The notes: generated by a model from the sequence alone, not told the origin. 52,568 nucleotides of DNA from Amycolatopsis rifamycinica (GCF_000695625.1 NZ_JMQI01000017.1:1-52568); one strand, 5' to 3'. Shown: positions 16,207 to 25,180, counted from the stretch's first letter. Program-made: numbers and translations.

Positions 16207-17540
16207 AGCTCCAGCAGTCCTTCCCCGGCCAGTGCCGGTCCGCGCGGCGCCGGCTCGGTAGCCGGTACGCCGATGGCGACCGAGCCCAGCGGCTGCCAGC
16301 GCTCGTCGAGGCCGAGGACGTCCCGGACGACGTCCGCGGCGAAGATCGTCGACCCGATCCAGCACGAGCCGAGGCCCTCGGCCGCCAGCGCGACCAGCAG
16401 GCCCTGGACCGCGGCGCCGCCGGCCACGGTGAACATCGTCTTCTCGCAGTCGTTGCGGCGGTCGTCGCGGTAGGTGTGCGCGCCGTCCGGCACCAGGAAC
16501 GGGATGACGACTTCGGGGGCGCGGTACAGGATGTCGCCCCGGCTGAGCCGCTTCGCGATCTGCTCCGGGGTGAAGCCGTCCCCGGTCAGGTCGGCCTGCC
16601 ACGACTCGCGCATCGCGTCAAGCAGCTTCTTCCGGACGCCCGAATCGCGCAGCCAGACGAACCGGACCGGGTGCGTGTGGTGCGGCGCGGGTGCGGTCAG
16701 CGCGGAGCCCACCGCCCGCCGGATCGAGGTGGGCGAGACCGGCTCGTCCGCGAACTGCCGCACCGACCGCCGGGCGGGGACGGCCTCGCGCCGGCCCTGC
16801 GCGACGGCTTCGTTGGCCCCCAGCCGGAAGAGGTCCTCCTCCAGCGGGCGGATCAGGTCGCGCGCGGTCGAGCCGTCGTCCTCGATCGACAGCCCGCGCA
16901 CGACCGCGACCGGCGTCCCGCCGAGCTTGCCCTTGACCAGGTCGGCGGCCGCGGCGAGCTCGTCGGCCACGGCGACCTCGGTGACGGCCAGCTCGTTGCC
17001 CTGCCCGTCGATCTGCCCGCGGTAGGCGTGCAGCACGCGCAGCCCGGACGAGCCGATGGCGGCGTCGGTCTGCCCGACCCGCCAGGCCCGGCCCATGGTG
17101 TCGGTGACGACGACCGCGACCTCGACGCCGAGCCGCTCCCGCAGCCCGTTGCGCAGCGCCAGCGCCGAAGCGTCCGGGTCGGCGGGCAGCAGCGCGACCT
17201 CGTTACCGGCCACGTTGGACGCGTCGATGCCGGACGCGGCCTGCACGATCCCCAGGTGGTTCTGGGTGATCACCGTGCGCGCGATCCGCGCGACCACCCG
17301 CACCGACTCCTGCTCGACCAGCTTCCGGCGCTCGGCGTCCCGTGCTTCGGGGTCGCGGGGCACGCGGATGAGCCTGCCCTCGGCCTTGGACACGATCTTG
17401 CTGGTCACGACGAGCACGTCACCGGAGCGCAGCCAGGGCGCGGCGGCGGCGATCGCGCCGGTCAGGTCGTCGCCCGGGCGGAACTCCGGCAGCCCGGTGA
17501 CGGGCAGGATCTCCAGCTTGGGGGAAGCGTGGTCAGTCAA
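16203..17540 (-). CDS. fbiB: F420:gamma-glutamyl ligase / dehydro-F420 reductase, two-domain FbiB
   Basis: 445 residues, matching mycobacterial FbiB (448). Residues 1-245 are the CofE domain, which adds gamma-linked glutamates to F420-0 (motif [15 protein letters not shown]; metal site [17 protein letters not shown]). Residues about 250-445 are an FMN-binding nitroreductase-like domain ([25 protein letters not shown]), which in FbiB reduces dehydro-F420. The start is TTG 17540, overlapping the fbiA stop by 8 bases with GGAG upstream; no better start exists before the conserved [12 protein letters not shown]. Translation coupling to fbiA is likely. Confidence 0.93.
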   Translation of the reverse strand: MTDHASPKLEILPVTGLPEFRPGDDLTGAIAAAAPWLRSGDVLVVTSKIVSKAEGRLIRVPRDPEARDAERRKLVEQESVRVVARIARTVITQNHLGIVQAASGIDASNVAGNEVALLPADPDASALALRNGLRERLGVEVAVVVTDTMGRAWRVGQTDAAIGSSGLRVLHAYRGQIDGQGNELAVTEVAVADELAAAADLVKGKLGGTPVAVVRGLSIEDDGSTARDLIRPLEEDLFRLGANEAVAQGRREAVPARRSVRQFADEPVSPTSIRRAVGSALTAPAPHHTHPVRFVWLRDSGVRKKLLDAMRESWQADLTGDGFTPEQIAKRLSRGDILYRAPEVVIPFLVPDGAHTYRDDRRNDCEKTMFTVAGGAAVQGLLVALAAEGLGSCWIGSTIFAADVVRDVLGLDERWQPLGSVAIGVPATEPAPRGPALAGEGLLEL

Positions 17541-18522
17541 CGGGGGCTCCAGCCAGTTCGAGGGCGGCGCGGGCCATCGCCGCGGTCGCGTCCACATCGG
17601 ACATCAGCAGCGGGACGTCGCGGACGGTCACGCCCGGCACGTCGGCGGTCTCGCCCTCGGCGATCAGCCAGCCGTCGAGCACGCCGCCGTTCTTGCGCGA
17701 GCCGTAGTGCCGGCCCACCGCCTCGGCCGACGTCTCGACGCCGATCGCGGTCAGGCACGCGTCGGCCATGCCGCGCAGCGCCTTGCCGCCGATGATCGGC
17801 GACACCCCGACGACACCCGCGGACGTCTTGCGCAGCGCGTCCCGGACGCCCGGCACCCCCAGCACGGTCCCGACCGAGACGACCGGGTTCGACGGCGCGA
17901 ACAGCACGGCGTCGGCGTCCTTGACGGCTTCGAGGACGCCCGGCGCGGGCTTGGCCTCGTCGCTGCCGACCGCGACGATCGAGTGCGCCTTCGGCTCGGC
18001 GCGGTAGCGCACCCACCACTCCTGGAAGTGGACGGCCTTCTGCTGGCCGTCCTGCTCCGGGTCGTCGATCACGACGTGCGTCTCGACGCGGTCGTCGGAC
18101 ATCGGCAGCAGCCGGACGCCGGGCTGCCAGCGGTCGCACAGGGCCTCGGTCACCGCCGAGAGCGGGTAGCCCGCGCGCAGCATCCGCGACCGGATGAGGT
18201 GGGTGGCGATGTCCTTGTCGCCGAGGCCGAACCAGGTCGGCTCGGCGCCGTAGGCGGCCAGCTCCTCCTTGACGACCCAGGTCTCGCCCGAGTGCCCCCA
18301 GCCGCGTTCTTTGTCGATCCCGCCGCCCAGGGTGTACATGCAGGTGTCCAGGTCGGGACAGATCCGCAGCCCGTGCATCCAGACGTCGTCGCCGGTGTTC
18401 ACCAGCGCCGTCACCTCGTGCCCGGACTCGGACGCGCCCTCCGGGGCCATGCCCAGGGCCGCCTTGACACCCAGCAGGAAGCGGGCCCCGCCCACTCCGC
18501 CGACCACTACCACGATCTTCAC
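17533..18522 (-). CDS. fbiA: 2-phospho-L-lactate (phosphoenolpyruvate) transferase, F420-0 synthesis
   Basis: 329 residues (mycobacterial FbiA 331). N-terminal [16 protein letters not shown] and [19 protein letters not shown] are CofD/FbiA hallmarks, with [13 protein letters not shown] in the lactyl/enolpyruvyl-PP-guanosine site. It transfers the phosphoenolpyruvyl or phospholactyl group to FO, giving dehydro-F420-0 or F420-0. GTG 18522 overlaps the GNAT stop by 4 bases. fbiC and fbiD are not in this window. Confidence 0.94.
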   Translation of the reverse strand: MKIVVVVGGVGGARFLLGVKAALGMAPEGASESGHEVTALVNTGDDVWMHGLRICPDLDTCMYTLGGGIDKERGWGHSGETWVVKEELAAYGAEPTWFGLGDKDIATHLIRSRMLRAGYPLSAVTEALCDRWQPGVRLLPMSDDRVETHVVIDDPEQDGQQKAVHFQEWWVRYRAEPKAHSIVAVGSDEAKPAPGVLEAVKDADAVLFAPSNPVVSVGTVLGVPGVRDALRKTSAGVVGVSPIIGGKALRGMADACLTAIGVETSAEAVGRHYGSRKNGGVLDGWLIAEGETADVPGVTVRDVPLLMSDVDATAAMARAALELAGAPVD

Positions 18523-19331
18523 GACGTCGAATCCTCGCACGAGCCGGGTGCGGGCACCCAGTACCGGTATCTGTGGTGCGGGGCGTAGCCGAGCCCCGCG
18601 TAGAGCGCGAGCGCGCCCGAATTCCCCTCCGCCACCTGCAACACCGCGCGGTCCGCGCCGTGTTCCACGCCCCACGTCCGCACCGCGCCCATCAGCGCCG
18701 ACGCCAGCCCGCGGCGGCGGAACGCCGGGGCCACCTCGAGCCGCCCGACGTGCAGCCAGCCCTCGACCAGCGCCCCGCGGACGACCCCGGCGACGTCGCC
18801 GCCGACCGTCGCGACGCCGTAGCCGATCTTCCCGCCGGCCAGCACCTGCCGCGCGGCCGGGGAGTCCTCGCCCGGGCGCAGCGCGAGCCCCCACCACCCG
18901 GGCACCGGCTCATCGGGCACTTTCACGTGAAAGTGCCCACCTGGGGGCGGCACTTTCACGTGAAAGTGCCCACTCGGGGTCTCCCTGGGCGGCGGGGTTT
19001 CCCCGTGCAGGCCGGAGGTGGTGAGGACGACGACTTCGTGGCCGGCGCCGTGGCCGGTGGCCGGGACCCAGCCGGCGGCGGCGATCGCGTGCTCGTTCGG
19101 GCTGTCGCGGACCACCTGCACCATCGGGGTGATCGCCCGTTCGTGGGCGAAATCACACACCGCACGGAGGGCTTCGGCGACCGGGCGGCCGGCGTCGCCG
19201 ACGGCGAGCGCGCTGTTGGCGCGCCCGGTGAAGCCGTCCGCCCAGCGCAGACGCCACTCACCCAAGGGATCCTCGATCAGGGGCGGCCATGCTTTGCTGC
19301 AGGTGATTTCGAGCGTCTCGGCGGCGTTCAC
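18519..19331 (-). CDS. GNAT N-acetyltransferase carrying an in-frame palindromic repeat insertion
   Basis: 270 residues. The C-terminal domain (about 165-265) is a clear GNAT fold: HVGRLEVAPAFRRRGLASALMGA supplies the acetyl-CoA pyrophosphate loop (RRRGLA), and NSGALALYAGLGY the distal motif. The N-terminal 110 residues (VQVVRDSPNEHAIAAAGWVP) look like a degenerate first GNAT half. Between them, at residues about 121-138, is [19 protein letters not shown], the in-frame translation of the tandem palindromes at 18915-18970; this is a DNA repeat, not a protein motif. GTG 19331 is leaderless-type (CACAAT 6 nt upstream). It is the first gene of the F420 operon. Confidence 0.85.
   Translation of the reverse strand: MNAAETLEITCSKAWPPLIEDPLGEWRLRWADGFTGRANSALAVGDAGRPVAEALRAVCDFAHERAITPMVQVVRDSPNEHAIAAAGWVPATGHGAGHEVVVLTTSGLHGETPPPRETPSGHFHVKVPPPGGHFHVKVPDEPVPGWWGLALRPGEDSPAARQVLAGGKIGYGVATVGGDVAGVVRGALVEGWLHVGRLEVAPAFRRRGLASALMGAVRTWGVEHGADRAVLQVAEGNSGALALYAGLGYAPHHRYRYWVPAPGSCEDSTS
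18915..18970. repeat. Tandem palindrome element, copy A (inside the GNAT gene)
   Basis: Two perfect palindromes of 24 bp (18915-18938) and 22 bp (18949-18970), both with the core CACTTTCACGTGAAAGTG, with centres 33 bp apart, joined by ACCTGGGGGC. A second, inverted copy is at 31251-31312. Confidence 0.92.
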
Positions 19332-19337
19332 CGCTAG

Positions 19338-19343
19338 ATTGTG
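19338..19343 (-). promoter_or_regulatory. -10 element (CACAAT) of the GNAT-F420 operon
   Basis: On the minus strand CACAAT ends 6 nt before GTG 19331, the leaderless spacing. It implies the F420 operon is transcribed from here. Confidence 0.45.
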
Positions 19344-19390
19344 ACGGAGGTGGTGAAGGCCGTGGGAGCGGATTTCCGCAGGAGGTGACC

Positions 19391-19564
19391 GTGGGTATCC
19401 AGCGCAAGGACGAGCGGCACAACGAGGAGCTCGTCGACGAGATCGCCGAAGGGTTCAACCGAGCCGTCGGGGAGAAGAAGACCGAGGACGAAGCCCCCAA
19501 GCCGCGCTTCGTCATCACTGGTGACGCCCGGGCCACCCCGCCCCCGCGCCGCCGGGCGAGGTGA
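19391..19564 (+). CDS. Small charged protein of unknown function, 57 residues
   Basis: GTG 19391 has a near-perfect AGGAGG six bases upstream. The product begins GIQRKDERHNEELVDEIAEG, a probable amphipathic helix, and ends in a basic PPPRRRAR tail. No membrane segment. Ribosome site, codon bias and position between the divergent GNAT gene and fdxA support it as a real gene; the family is not recognised. Confidence 0.6.
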   Translation: MGIQRKDERHNEELVDEIAEGFNRAVGEKKTEDEAPKPRFVITGDARATPPPRRRAR

Positions 19565-19567
19565 GCG

Positions 19568-19599
19568 CCATACCCGGGGTATGGCTAAGGCTTGCCTCA
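19568..19599. promoter_or_regulatory. Palindrome CCATACCC-G-GGGTATGG overlapping an iron-box-like sequence upstream of fdxA
   Basis: Perfect 8-bp arms at 19568-19575 and 19577-19584 begin 4 nt after the small-protein stop. The following TGGCTAAGGCTTGCCTCA (19582-19599) matches the actinobacterial iron-box consensus of IdeR/DmdR at about 12 of 18 positions. It could be an operator for fdxA-dapC or simply a terminator hairpin. Confidence 0.3.
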
Positions 19600-19688
19600 C
19601 CGACCGAACGGGTGCCGACGCCGCGTAGTGTCGGGCCCGACTGGCTGTTCGCAGAGACTGTCTTTGCAGAGATAAGCAGGAGTGCGCA

Positions 19689-20009
19689 GTGACCTACGTG
19701 ATCGCCGAGCCCTGCGTCGACGTGCTCGACAAGGCGTGTATCGACGAGTGCCCCGTGGACTGCATCTACGAGGGCGAGCGGATGCTGTACATCCACCCGG
19801 ACGAGTGCGTCGACTGCGGCGCCTGCGAGCCGGTCTGCCCGGTCGAGGCGATCTACTACGAGGACGACGTCCCGGACAACTGGTCGGACTACACCAAGGC
19901 GAACGTCGACTTCTTCGACGAGCTGGGCTCGCCCGGCGGCGCGTCCAAGGTCGGCAAGACCGCGCACGACCCGGCCTTCATCAAGGCGCTGCCGCCGCAG
20001 GGCGAATGA
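19689..20009 (+). CDS. fdxA: Seven-iron ferredoxin ([3Fe-4S][4Fe-4S])
   Basis: 106 residues. Cysteines 9, 17, 21, 25, 40, 43, 46 and 50 follow the 7Fe ferredoxin pattern: by analogy to Azotobacter FdI (numbered one lower), C9/C17/C50 bind the 3Fe cluster and C21/C40/C43/C46 the 4Fe cluster, C25 being spare. The acidic C-terminal extension is typical of actinobacterial FdxA/FdxC. It carries electrons, probably to cytochromes P450 or other reductases. GTG 19689 has AGGAG upstream. The stop overlaps the dapC start (ATGA), the same pairing as fdxC and an aminotransferase gene in mycobacteria. Confidence 0.95.
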   Translation: MTYVIAEPCVDVLDKACIDECPVDCIYEGERMLYIHPDECVDCGACEPVCPVEAIYYEDDVPDNWSDYTKANVDFFDELGSPGGASKVGKTAHDPAFIKALPPQGE

Positions 20010-21097
20010 ACCAGGTCCAGCTGCCCGACTTCCCCTGGGATTCGCTCGCCGAGGTCAAGGCCACGGCGCAGGCGCATCCCGGTGGGGTCGTCGACCTCTC
20101 CATCGGCACGCCGGTCGACCCGGTCCCGGACGGCATCCGCGAGGCGCTCGCGTCGGTCTCCGCGATCCCCGGGTACCCGACCACCCACGGCATCCCCGCC
20201 CTGCGTGAAGCCGCGCGCGGGGCGCTTTCGCGGCGTCACGGCGTCGACGGCATCGAGCCGGACGCCGTGCTGCCGACGATCGGCTCCAAGGAGGCGGTGG
20301 CCTGGCTGCCGCGGCTGCTCGGGTTCGGTCCCGGCGACGTCGTCGTCATCCCGGAGCTGGCATACCCGACGTACGAGGTCGGCGTGCTGCTGGCGGGCGC
20401 GTCGATCCTGCGGTCCGACGGCTTGACCGCGCTCGGCCCGCAGAAGCCGGCGATGATCTGGCTGAACTCGCCGTCCAACCCGACCGGCAAGGTGCTGCCG
20501 GTCGAGCACCTGCGCAAGGTCGTCGAGTGGGCGCGCGAGCGCGACGTCGTCGTGGTCTCCGACGAGTGCTACCTGGCGCTCGGCTGGGAGGCCGACCCGC
20601 TCTCGATCCTGCACCCGGACGTCTGCGACGGCCGGACCGACGGCCTCATCGCCGTGCACTCGCTGTCGAAGTCGGCGAACCTGGCCAGCTACCGCGCCGG
20701 GTTCCTGACCGGTGACCCCCGCCTGATCAAGCGGCTGCTGGAAGTCCGCAAGCACGCGGGCATGATCGTGCCGCGCCCGGTCCAGGAGGCGATGGTCGCC
20801 GCGCTGGCCGACGACGAGGCCCTGCGCGCGCAACGCGAGCGCTACGCCCGCCGCCGGCTCGCCCTGCGGAAGGCGTTGCTGGACAACGGTTTTCGCATCG
20901 ACCACTCCGAAGCGGGGCTCTACCTCTGGGCCACCCGCGACGAAGACGCCTCGGCGACGGTCCGGTGGCTGGCCGGCCGCGGGATCCTGGTCGCGCCCGG
21001 GACGTTCTACGGCCCGAAGGGCGGCAAGCACGTCCGCGTCGCGCTGACCGCGACCGACGAGCGCGTCGACGCCGCGGTGGAGCGGCTCACTCAGTAG
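20006..21097 (+). CDS. dapC: Succinyldiaminopimelate transaminase
   Basis: 363 residues, class I PLP aminotransferase. The PLP lysine is K222 in HSLSKSANLASYRAGF; N158 in NSPSNPTGK and D186 in VVVSDECY contact the cofactor. It makes N-succinyl-LL-2,6-diaminopimelate in the succinylase branch toward meso-DAP and lysine. dapD and dapE, which flank this step in the pathway, lie at 24169-26706. ATG 20006 overlaps the fdxA stop; the frame is open upstream in fdxA but that part is not this protein. It converges with the TetR gene with a 7-bp overlap. Confidence 0.92.
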   Translation: MNQVQLPDFPWDSLAEVKATAQAHPGGVVDLSIGTPVDPVPDGIREALASVSAIPGYPTTHGIPALREAARGALSRRHGVDGIEPDAVLPTIGSKEAVAWLPRLLGFGPGDVVVIPELAYPTYEVGVLLAGASILRSDGLTALGPQKPAMIWLNSPSNPTGKVLPVEHLRKVVEWARERDVVVVSDECYLALGWEADPLSILHPDVCDGRTDGLIAVHSLSKSANLASYRAGFLTGDPRLIKRLLEVRKHAGMIVPRPVQEAMVAALADDEALRAQRERYARRRLALRKALLDNGFRIDHSEAGLYLWATRDEDASATVRWLAGRGILVAPGTFYGPKGGKHVRVALTATDERVDAAVERLTQ

Positions 21098-21708
21098 TCG
21101 CGGCCGGTGAGTCCTCGGTAGACGAACCGCGTGAGCATCTCGATGGCCTCTTCGTCGGTCGGCGGCGTCCACCCCGGCGGGGGTTCGTGCAGCCACGTGG
21201 CCGCGAACGAGTCGACGAGGTTGTAGATGAGCCCGCCGCAGCGGTCGGGGTTCCCCGGCAGCCGCAGTCCGGCGCGGGTGACGTGCGCGAGGTGGTCGTC
21301 GAGGTCGGCCGCCTGGGACGCGCCGAACTTCGCCACCGTGCGGGCGAAGGTCTCGCTGACCATCGCGGCCTGGCGCAGGGCGAGCATCGTCGCGGCGTTC
21401 TCCCGGTAGAACGTCCAGTACTGCCGGACGTGCCAGCGCACGGCGGCAGGATCGCTGAAGTCCGCCAAGTGGTCTTCGCTGTCCGCGCTCTCGTCGCCTG
21501 AGGCCGCCATGTCCTGGAGAAGAGCCTCCAGGAGCTCTTCCTTGCCCGCGAAGTGGTTGTAGAACGACCCCGCGGCCCGCCCCGCCTCGGCGGTGATGTC
21601 GGTGATCTTCGTGTTCAGGTAGCCCTTCCGGGCGAAGACGCGCTTGGCCGCGGCCTTGAGCGCGGCCTCCGTCTCCGCGGCCTTTTCCTTGCGGCTCGTC
21701 GCCGTCAT
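21091..21708 (-). CDS. TetR-family transcriptional regulator
   Basis: 205 residues. N-terminal HTH: AALKAAAKRVFARKGYLNTKITDITAEAGRAAG with the TetR signature SFYNHFAGKEELLEALL. The C-terminal helical domain is ligand-binding, of unknown specificity. ATG 21708 is chosen for its GGGAGGTG ribosome site; an alternative GTG is six codons upstream. It is divergent from the FAD monooxygenase, with a 14-bp perfect palindrome in between, so it probably represses both genes and responds to an aromatic or polyketide-like substrate. Confidence 0.9.
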   Translation of the reverse strand: MTATSRKEKAAETEAALKAAAKRVFARKGYLNTKITDITAEAGRAAGSFYNHFAGKEELLEALLQDMAASGDESADSEDHLADFSDPAAVRWHVRQYWTFYRENAATMLALRQAAMVSETFARTVAKFGASQAADLDDHLAHVTRAGLRLPGNPDRCGGLIYNLVDSFAATWLHEPPPGWTPPTDEEAIEMLTRFVYRGLTGRDY

Positions 21709-21747
21709 CGGCACCTCCCTTGACACGGGACGCTAGCAGCGCCATTC

Positions 21748-21761
21748 TGAATCTAGATTCA
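21748..21761. promoter_or_regulatory. Putative TetR operator TGAATCTAGATTCA
   Basis: A perfect 14-bp palindrome in the 81-bp divergent gap between the TetR gene and the monooxygenase, followed by a direct repeat of ATTCACTG. AT-rich relative to the surroundings, as expected for an operator overlapping promoters. Confidence 0.6.
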
Positions 21762-21789
21762 CTGAACCGAAATTCACTGGGAGGGTGAC

Positions 21790-23196
21790 ATGGACACTCG
21801 GGTGCTGATCGCGGGAGCGGGGCCGACCGGGCTGACGCTGGCCATCGAACTGGCGCGGCGGGACGTCGCCGTGCGGATCATCGACAAGGCCTCGGAATAC
21901 TTCGTCGGGTCGCGCGGCGACGGGATGCAGCCGCGCACGCTGGAGGTGTTCGAGGACCTGGGCGTGCTCGACGCGGTGCTGGCGGCGGGCATGGCCCCGG
22001 TGCCGATCAAGATCCACCTCGGCGGCGAGGTGGTCGGCGAGCGGATGATGTTCGACCCCGTCGAGCCGACGCCGTCGAAGCCGTACCCGACCGGCTGGTT
22101 CCTCGGCCAGTCGCAGACCGAGGGCATCCTGCGCGACCGGCTGGCCGAGTTCGGCGTGCGCGTCGAGCTGAACACCGCGCTGACCGGCTTCGAGCAGGAC
22201 GCCGACGGCGTCACGGCCACGCTGAGCACGGGGGAGACCGTCCGCGCGGCGTACCTGGTCGGCGCGGACGGCGGCAAGAGCTTCGTGCGCAAGACGCTGG
22301 GGATCGCGTTCGAGGGCACGACCGACGAGTCGATCCGGATGCTGCTCGGCGACGTCCGGGCCGAGGGCCTCGACCGGAACCACGGCCACTGGTTCGCGAC
22401 GCCGGACGAGCCGATGAGCGGCATGATGTTCAGCCCGCTGCCGGGGACACCGCACTTCCAGTTCGGCGCGGCGCTCGGCGACGGCGAGACCGACGTCGAG
22501 ACGGCGTTGCCCGCGGTCCAGGCCCGGCTCGACGTGCTTTCGGGCGGGACGGTGGTGTTGTCGGACCTGGCCTGGTCGACGGTGTGGCGGCCGAACATCC
22601 GGCTGGCGGCCCGCTTCCGCGACGGCCGCGTGTTCCTGGCCGGCGACGCGGCGCACGTCCACCCGCCGACGGGCGGCCAGGGGCTGAACACCGGCGTCCA
22701 GGACGGCTACAACCTGGGCTGGAAGCTCGCGGACGGATCACCGGAGCTGCTGGACAGCTACGAGATCGAGCGGCGCACGGTCGCGGCCCGGGTGCTGGGG
22801 GTCTCGGCGGGCCTGCTGCAGAAGTACGTCGACGGCGACGAGGACGCCCACCGCCGCGGGGAGGACACCCAGCAGCTGGACATCACGTACCGCGGTGGCC
22901 CGCTGTCGCCGGCGGGGACGGGACAGCTGCGGCCGGGCGACCGGGCGCCGGACGCACCGCTGGCCGACGCGAACGGGAAGCGGGTGCGCCTGTTCGAGCT
23001 GTTCCGCGGGCCGCACGCGACGGAGCTGCTCTTCGGCGACGGCGAGACGGCCGGCTACCGGATCCGGCCGGCGGGGAGCGTGGCGACGGGAACGGACCTG
23101 GTCGACGAGGGCGGCCACGCCTACGCGGCTTACGAGGCCACCGATGGCCGGCGGGTGCTCATCCGGCCGGACGGCTACGTCTGGTCGATCTCCTGA
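21790..23196 (+). CDS. FAD-dependent aromatic/polyketide hydroxylase (PheA/TfdB/RdmE type)
   Basis: 468 residues, FAD_binding_3 family. VLIAGAGPTGLTLAIELAR is the dinucleotide loop; RGDGMQPRTLEVFEDLG follows; VGADGGKSFVRKTLGI is the DG motif contacting FAD and NADPH; RVFLAGDAAHVHPPTGGQGLNTGVQD is the GD motif. The C-terminal about 100 residues form the thioredoxin-like domain seen in polyketide and phenol hydroxylases. It would hydroxylate an aromatic substrate using NAD(P)H and O2. ATG 21790 has GGGAGGGTG upstream. Regulated most likely by the divergent TetR gene. Confidence 0.88.
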   Translation: MDTRVLIAGAGPTGLTLAIELARRDVAVRIIDKASEYFVGSRGDGMQPRTLEVFEDLGVLDAVLAAGMAPVPIKIHLGGEVVGERMMFDPVEPTPSKPYPTGWFLGQSQTEGILRDRLAEFGVRVELNTALTGFEQDADGVTATLSTGETVRAAYLVGADGGKSFVRKTLGIAFEGTTDESIRMLLGDVRAEGLDRNHGHWFATPDEPMSGMMFSPLPGTPHFQFGAALGDGETDVETALPAVQARLDVLSGGTVVLSDLAWSTVWRPNIRLAARFRDGRVFLAGDAAHVHPPTGGQGLNTGVQDGYNLGWKLADGSPELLDSYEIERRTVAARVLGVSAGLLQKYVDGDEDAHRRGEDTQQLDITYRGGPLSPAGTGQLRPGDRAPDAPLADANGKRVRLFELFRGPHATELLFGDGETAGYRIRPAGSVATGTDLVDEGGHAYAAYEATDGRRVLIRPDGYVWSIS

Positions 23197-23207
23197 GGGG
23201 AGCCGGG

Positions 23208-24140
23208 TCAGGCGTGGAGGGCCTGGGCGGCGGCGTCCACCGCGGCCCACGAATCCCGCCAAGCCGCGCGGGCCTCCGCCCGGCGGGCCAGCTCGCGCTC
23301 GGCGATGCGGCCGGCGACGAACCCCATCGGGCCGTCGGCCGACGCCAGGACCGCGCGCATCCGCTCGGCCGCGATCACCGCGTCCTGGTGGTCGCCCAGC
23401 ACCGTCTGGAAGTCCTTCGTGGCCTTCAGCAGCTTCTTGAGCTTCGCCGCCTGCTTCTTCTTCGCCGACGTCTGGGCCAGCTCGGCCGCGTAACGCAGCT
23501 TCTTGCCGCGGATGCGCAGGGCGTGCAGGTCTTCGTCCGGCGGGTCCGCGGGCAACGCGCGGACCGCCTTCGCCAGCTTCCGGTGCGGCTTCGCCAGCCC
23601 CGCGATCAGGTCGTGCCGCCGGTCGGCGGGCGGGCCGGACTCCGCGCGGGTCAGCAGGCTCACCTCACGCAGCAACGTCGAGTACCGGGCACTCGACAGC
23701 GCCCGCGTCAGGCGCCGCTTGGCCGCGGCGCGTTCGGTGACGAACTTCGCCACCAGGCGGTGGCCCGGCGCCTGGTCGCGGACCTCGAAGCCGGCGATCA
23801 CCTCGCGCAGGTGCTCGATCAGCACGTCGTGGTCGCGGACCTCGCCGAGGGACTGGCCGAGCCGGCCCAGCTCCGCGCGCACCGGCTCGGCGCCGTCGCC
23901 GACCAGCTCGCCGGACAGCTTGAGCACGCTGCGCATCCGCCGCAGGGCGACGCGCATCTGGTGCAGGTCCTCCGGATCCGCCCCCGAGCGCGTGCCCGGT
24001 TCGTGCGCCAGCAGCGCGCGGATCTCGCGGTCGAGCTTGGCCCGCACGTGGTGGGCCGCCGGGTCGGCCGGACGCGCTCGCACGGGCGCGTCCGGCAGGC
24101 CCAGCTCAGCCGGGCTGCGACGCAACGATTCGGTGGTCAC
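23208..24140 (-). CDS. CHAD domain protein (polyphosphate-associated)
   Basis: 310 residues, all-helical and very rich in Arg, Lys and His. Two CHAD half-repeats are visible: HQMRVALRRMRSVLKL with VRDHDVLIEHLRE, and HALRIRGKKLRYAAEL with LGDHQDAVIAAERM. The conserved basic residues bind polyphosphate in this family; CHAD proteins localise to polyphosphate granules in bacteria. No CYTH partner domain is present here. The GTG start at 24140 is leaderless-type: TACTAT (24153-24148 on the minus strand) ends 7 nt upstream. It converges with the monooxygenase. Confidence 0.9.
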   Translation of the reverse strand: MTTESLRRSPAELGLPDAPVRARPADPAAHHVRAKLDREIRALLAHEPGTRSGADPEDLHQMRVALRRMRSVLKLSGELVGDGAEPVRAELGRLGQSLGEVRDHDVLIEHLREVIAGFEVRDQAPGHRLVAKFVTERAAAKRRLTRALSSARYSTLLREVSLLTRAESGPPADRRHDLIAGLAKPHRKLAKAVRALPADPPDEDLHALRIRGKKLRYAAELAQTSAKKKQAAKLKKLLKATKDFQTVLGDHQDAVIAAERMRAVLASADGPMGFVAGRIAERELARRAEARAAWRDSWAAVDAAAQALHA

Positions 24141-24168
24141 ACCGTGAATAGTAGGTGAACGATCGCGC

Positions 24169-25152
24169 TCAGTCGTTGGCGTGCAGCGCCGCGTTCAGCT
24201 CGACGCCGGCGCCGGTCCGCGGCACGACCTCGACCGCGCCCGTCGCCGAGTTGCGGCGGAACACCGCGCCGGAAATGCCGTTGAGCTCGCGGGCCTTGAC
24301 GACCTTGCCCTCGACGACGACCTTCGTGCCGGCCGTCACGTACAGGCCGGCCTCGACGACCGTGTCGTCGCCCAGCGAGATCCCGACGCCGCCGTTCGCG
24401 CCGATCAGGCAGCGCTCGCCCAGGGAGATCGTTTCCTTGCCACCCCCGGAAAGCGTGCCCATGATCGACGCGCCGCCGCCGACGTCCGAGCCGTCGCCGA
24501 CGACCACGCCGGCCGAGATCCGGCCCTCGACCATCGACGCGCCGAGCGTGCCGGCGTTGAAGTTGACGAAGCCCTCGTGCATCACGGTCGTGCCGGACGC
24601 CAGGTGCGCGCCGAGCCGGACGCGGTCGGCGTCGCCGATCCGGACGCCGGACGGCATGACGTAGTCGACCATCCGCGGGAACTTGTCGACGCTGTAGACG
24701 GTCACCGCGCCGCGCGAGCGCAGCCGCAGCCGGGTCGTCTCGAAGCCCTCGACCGGGCACGGGCCGTGGTTGGTCCACACGACGTTGGCCAGCAGGCCGA
24801 ACATGCCGTCGAGGTTCTGGCCGTGCGGGCGGACCAGCCGGTGCGAGAGCAGGTGCAGCCGCAGGTACATGTCGTGCGTGTCCGCGGGCGCGTCGGCCAG
24901 CCTGCCGATCGTGGTGCGGACGGCGACGACCTCGACCCCGCGGTCGGTGTCCGGGCCGAGCAGCGCCGCGGCGGCCTCGCCGAGCAGCTCCTCGGCTTCG
25001 CCCGCGCTCAGGCGCTCGGTCCCGGGCGTGCCGCCCTCGGTCAGCTTCGGGTGCGGGTACCAGGTGTCGAGGACCGTCCCGTCGGTCGCGACGGTGGCCA
25101 GCCCGACGCCGCTGGCGCCGGTCGTTTCGGGGTTCGGGCTCTGCTCGCTCAC
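24169..25152 (-). CDS. dapD: 2,3,4,5-tetrahydropyridine-2,6-dicarboxylate N-succinyltransferase
   Basis: 327 residues. The middle and C-terminal parts are left-handed beta-helix hexapeptide repeats ([44 protein letters not shown]-like [14 protein letters not shown]), and the conserved MVEGRIS and [13 protein letters not shown] blocks are those of the actinobacterial DapD group. It uses succinyl-CoA in the first step of the succinylase DAP pathway. The start GTG 25152 is chosen since TACCGT ends 7 nt upstream; a start 12 codons earlier is possible. Length fits M. tuberculosis DapD (317). Confidence 0.93.
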   Translation of the reverse strand: MSEQSPNPETTGASGVGLATVATDGTVLDTWYPHPKLTEGGTPGTERLSAGEAEELLGEAAAALLGPDTDRGVEVVAVRTTIGRLADAPADTHDMYLRLHLLSHRLVRPHGQNLDGMFGLLANVVWTNHGPCPVEGFETTRLRLRSRGAVTVYSVDKFPRMVDYVMPSGVRIGDADRVRLGAHLASGTTVMHEGFVNFNAGTLGASMVEGRISAGVVVGDGSDVGGGASIMGTLSGGGKETISLGERCLIGANGGVGISLGDDTVVEAGLYVTAGTKVVVEGKVVKARELNGISGAVFRRNSATGAVEVVPRTGAGVELNAALHAND

Positions 25153-25180
25153 GCCCGACACGGTAGTCGAGTGAACCGAA

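Noticed and set aside
19568..19584. CsoR-type copper operator reading of CCATACCC-G-GGGTATGG
   Set aside because: It resembles the C/G-rich CsoR pattern, but no copper gene is adjacent and the arm sequence is too short to be specific.
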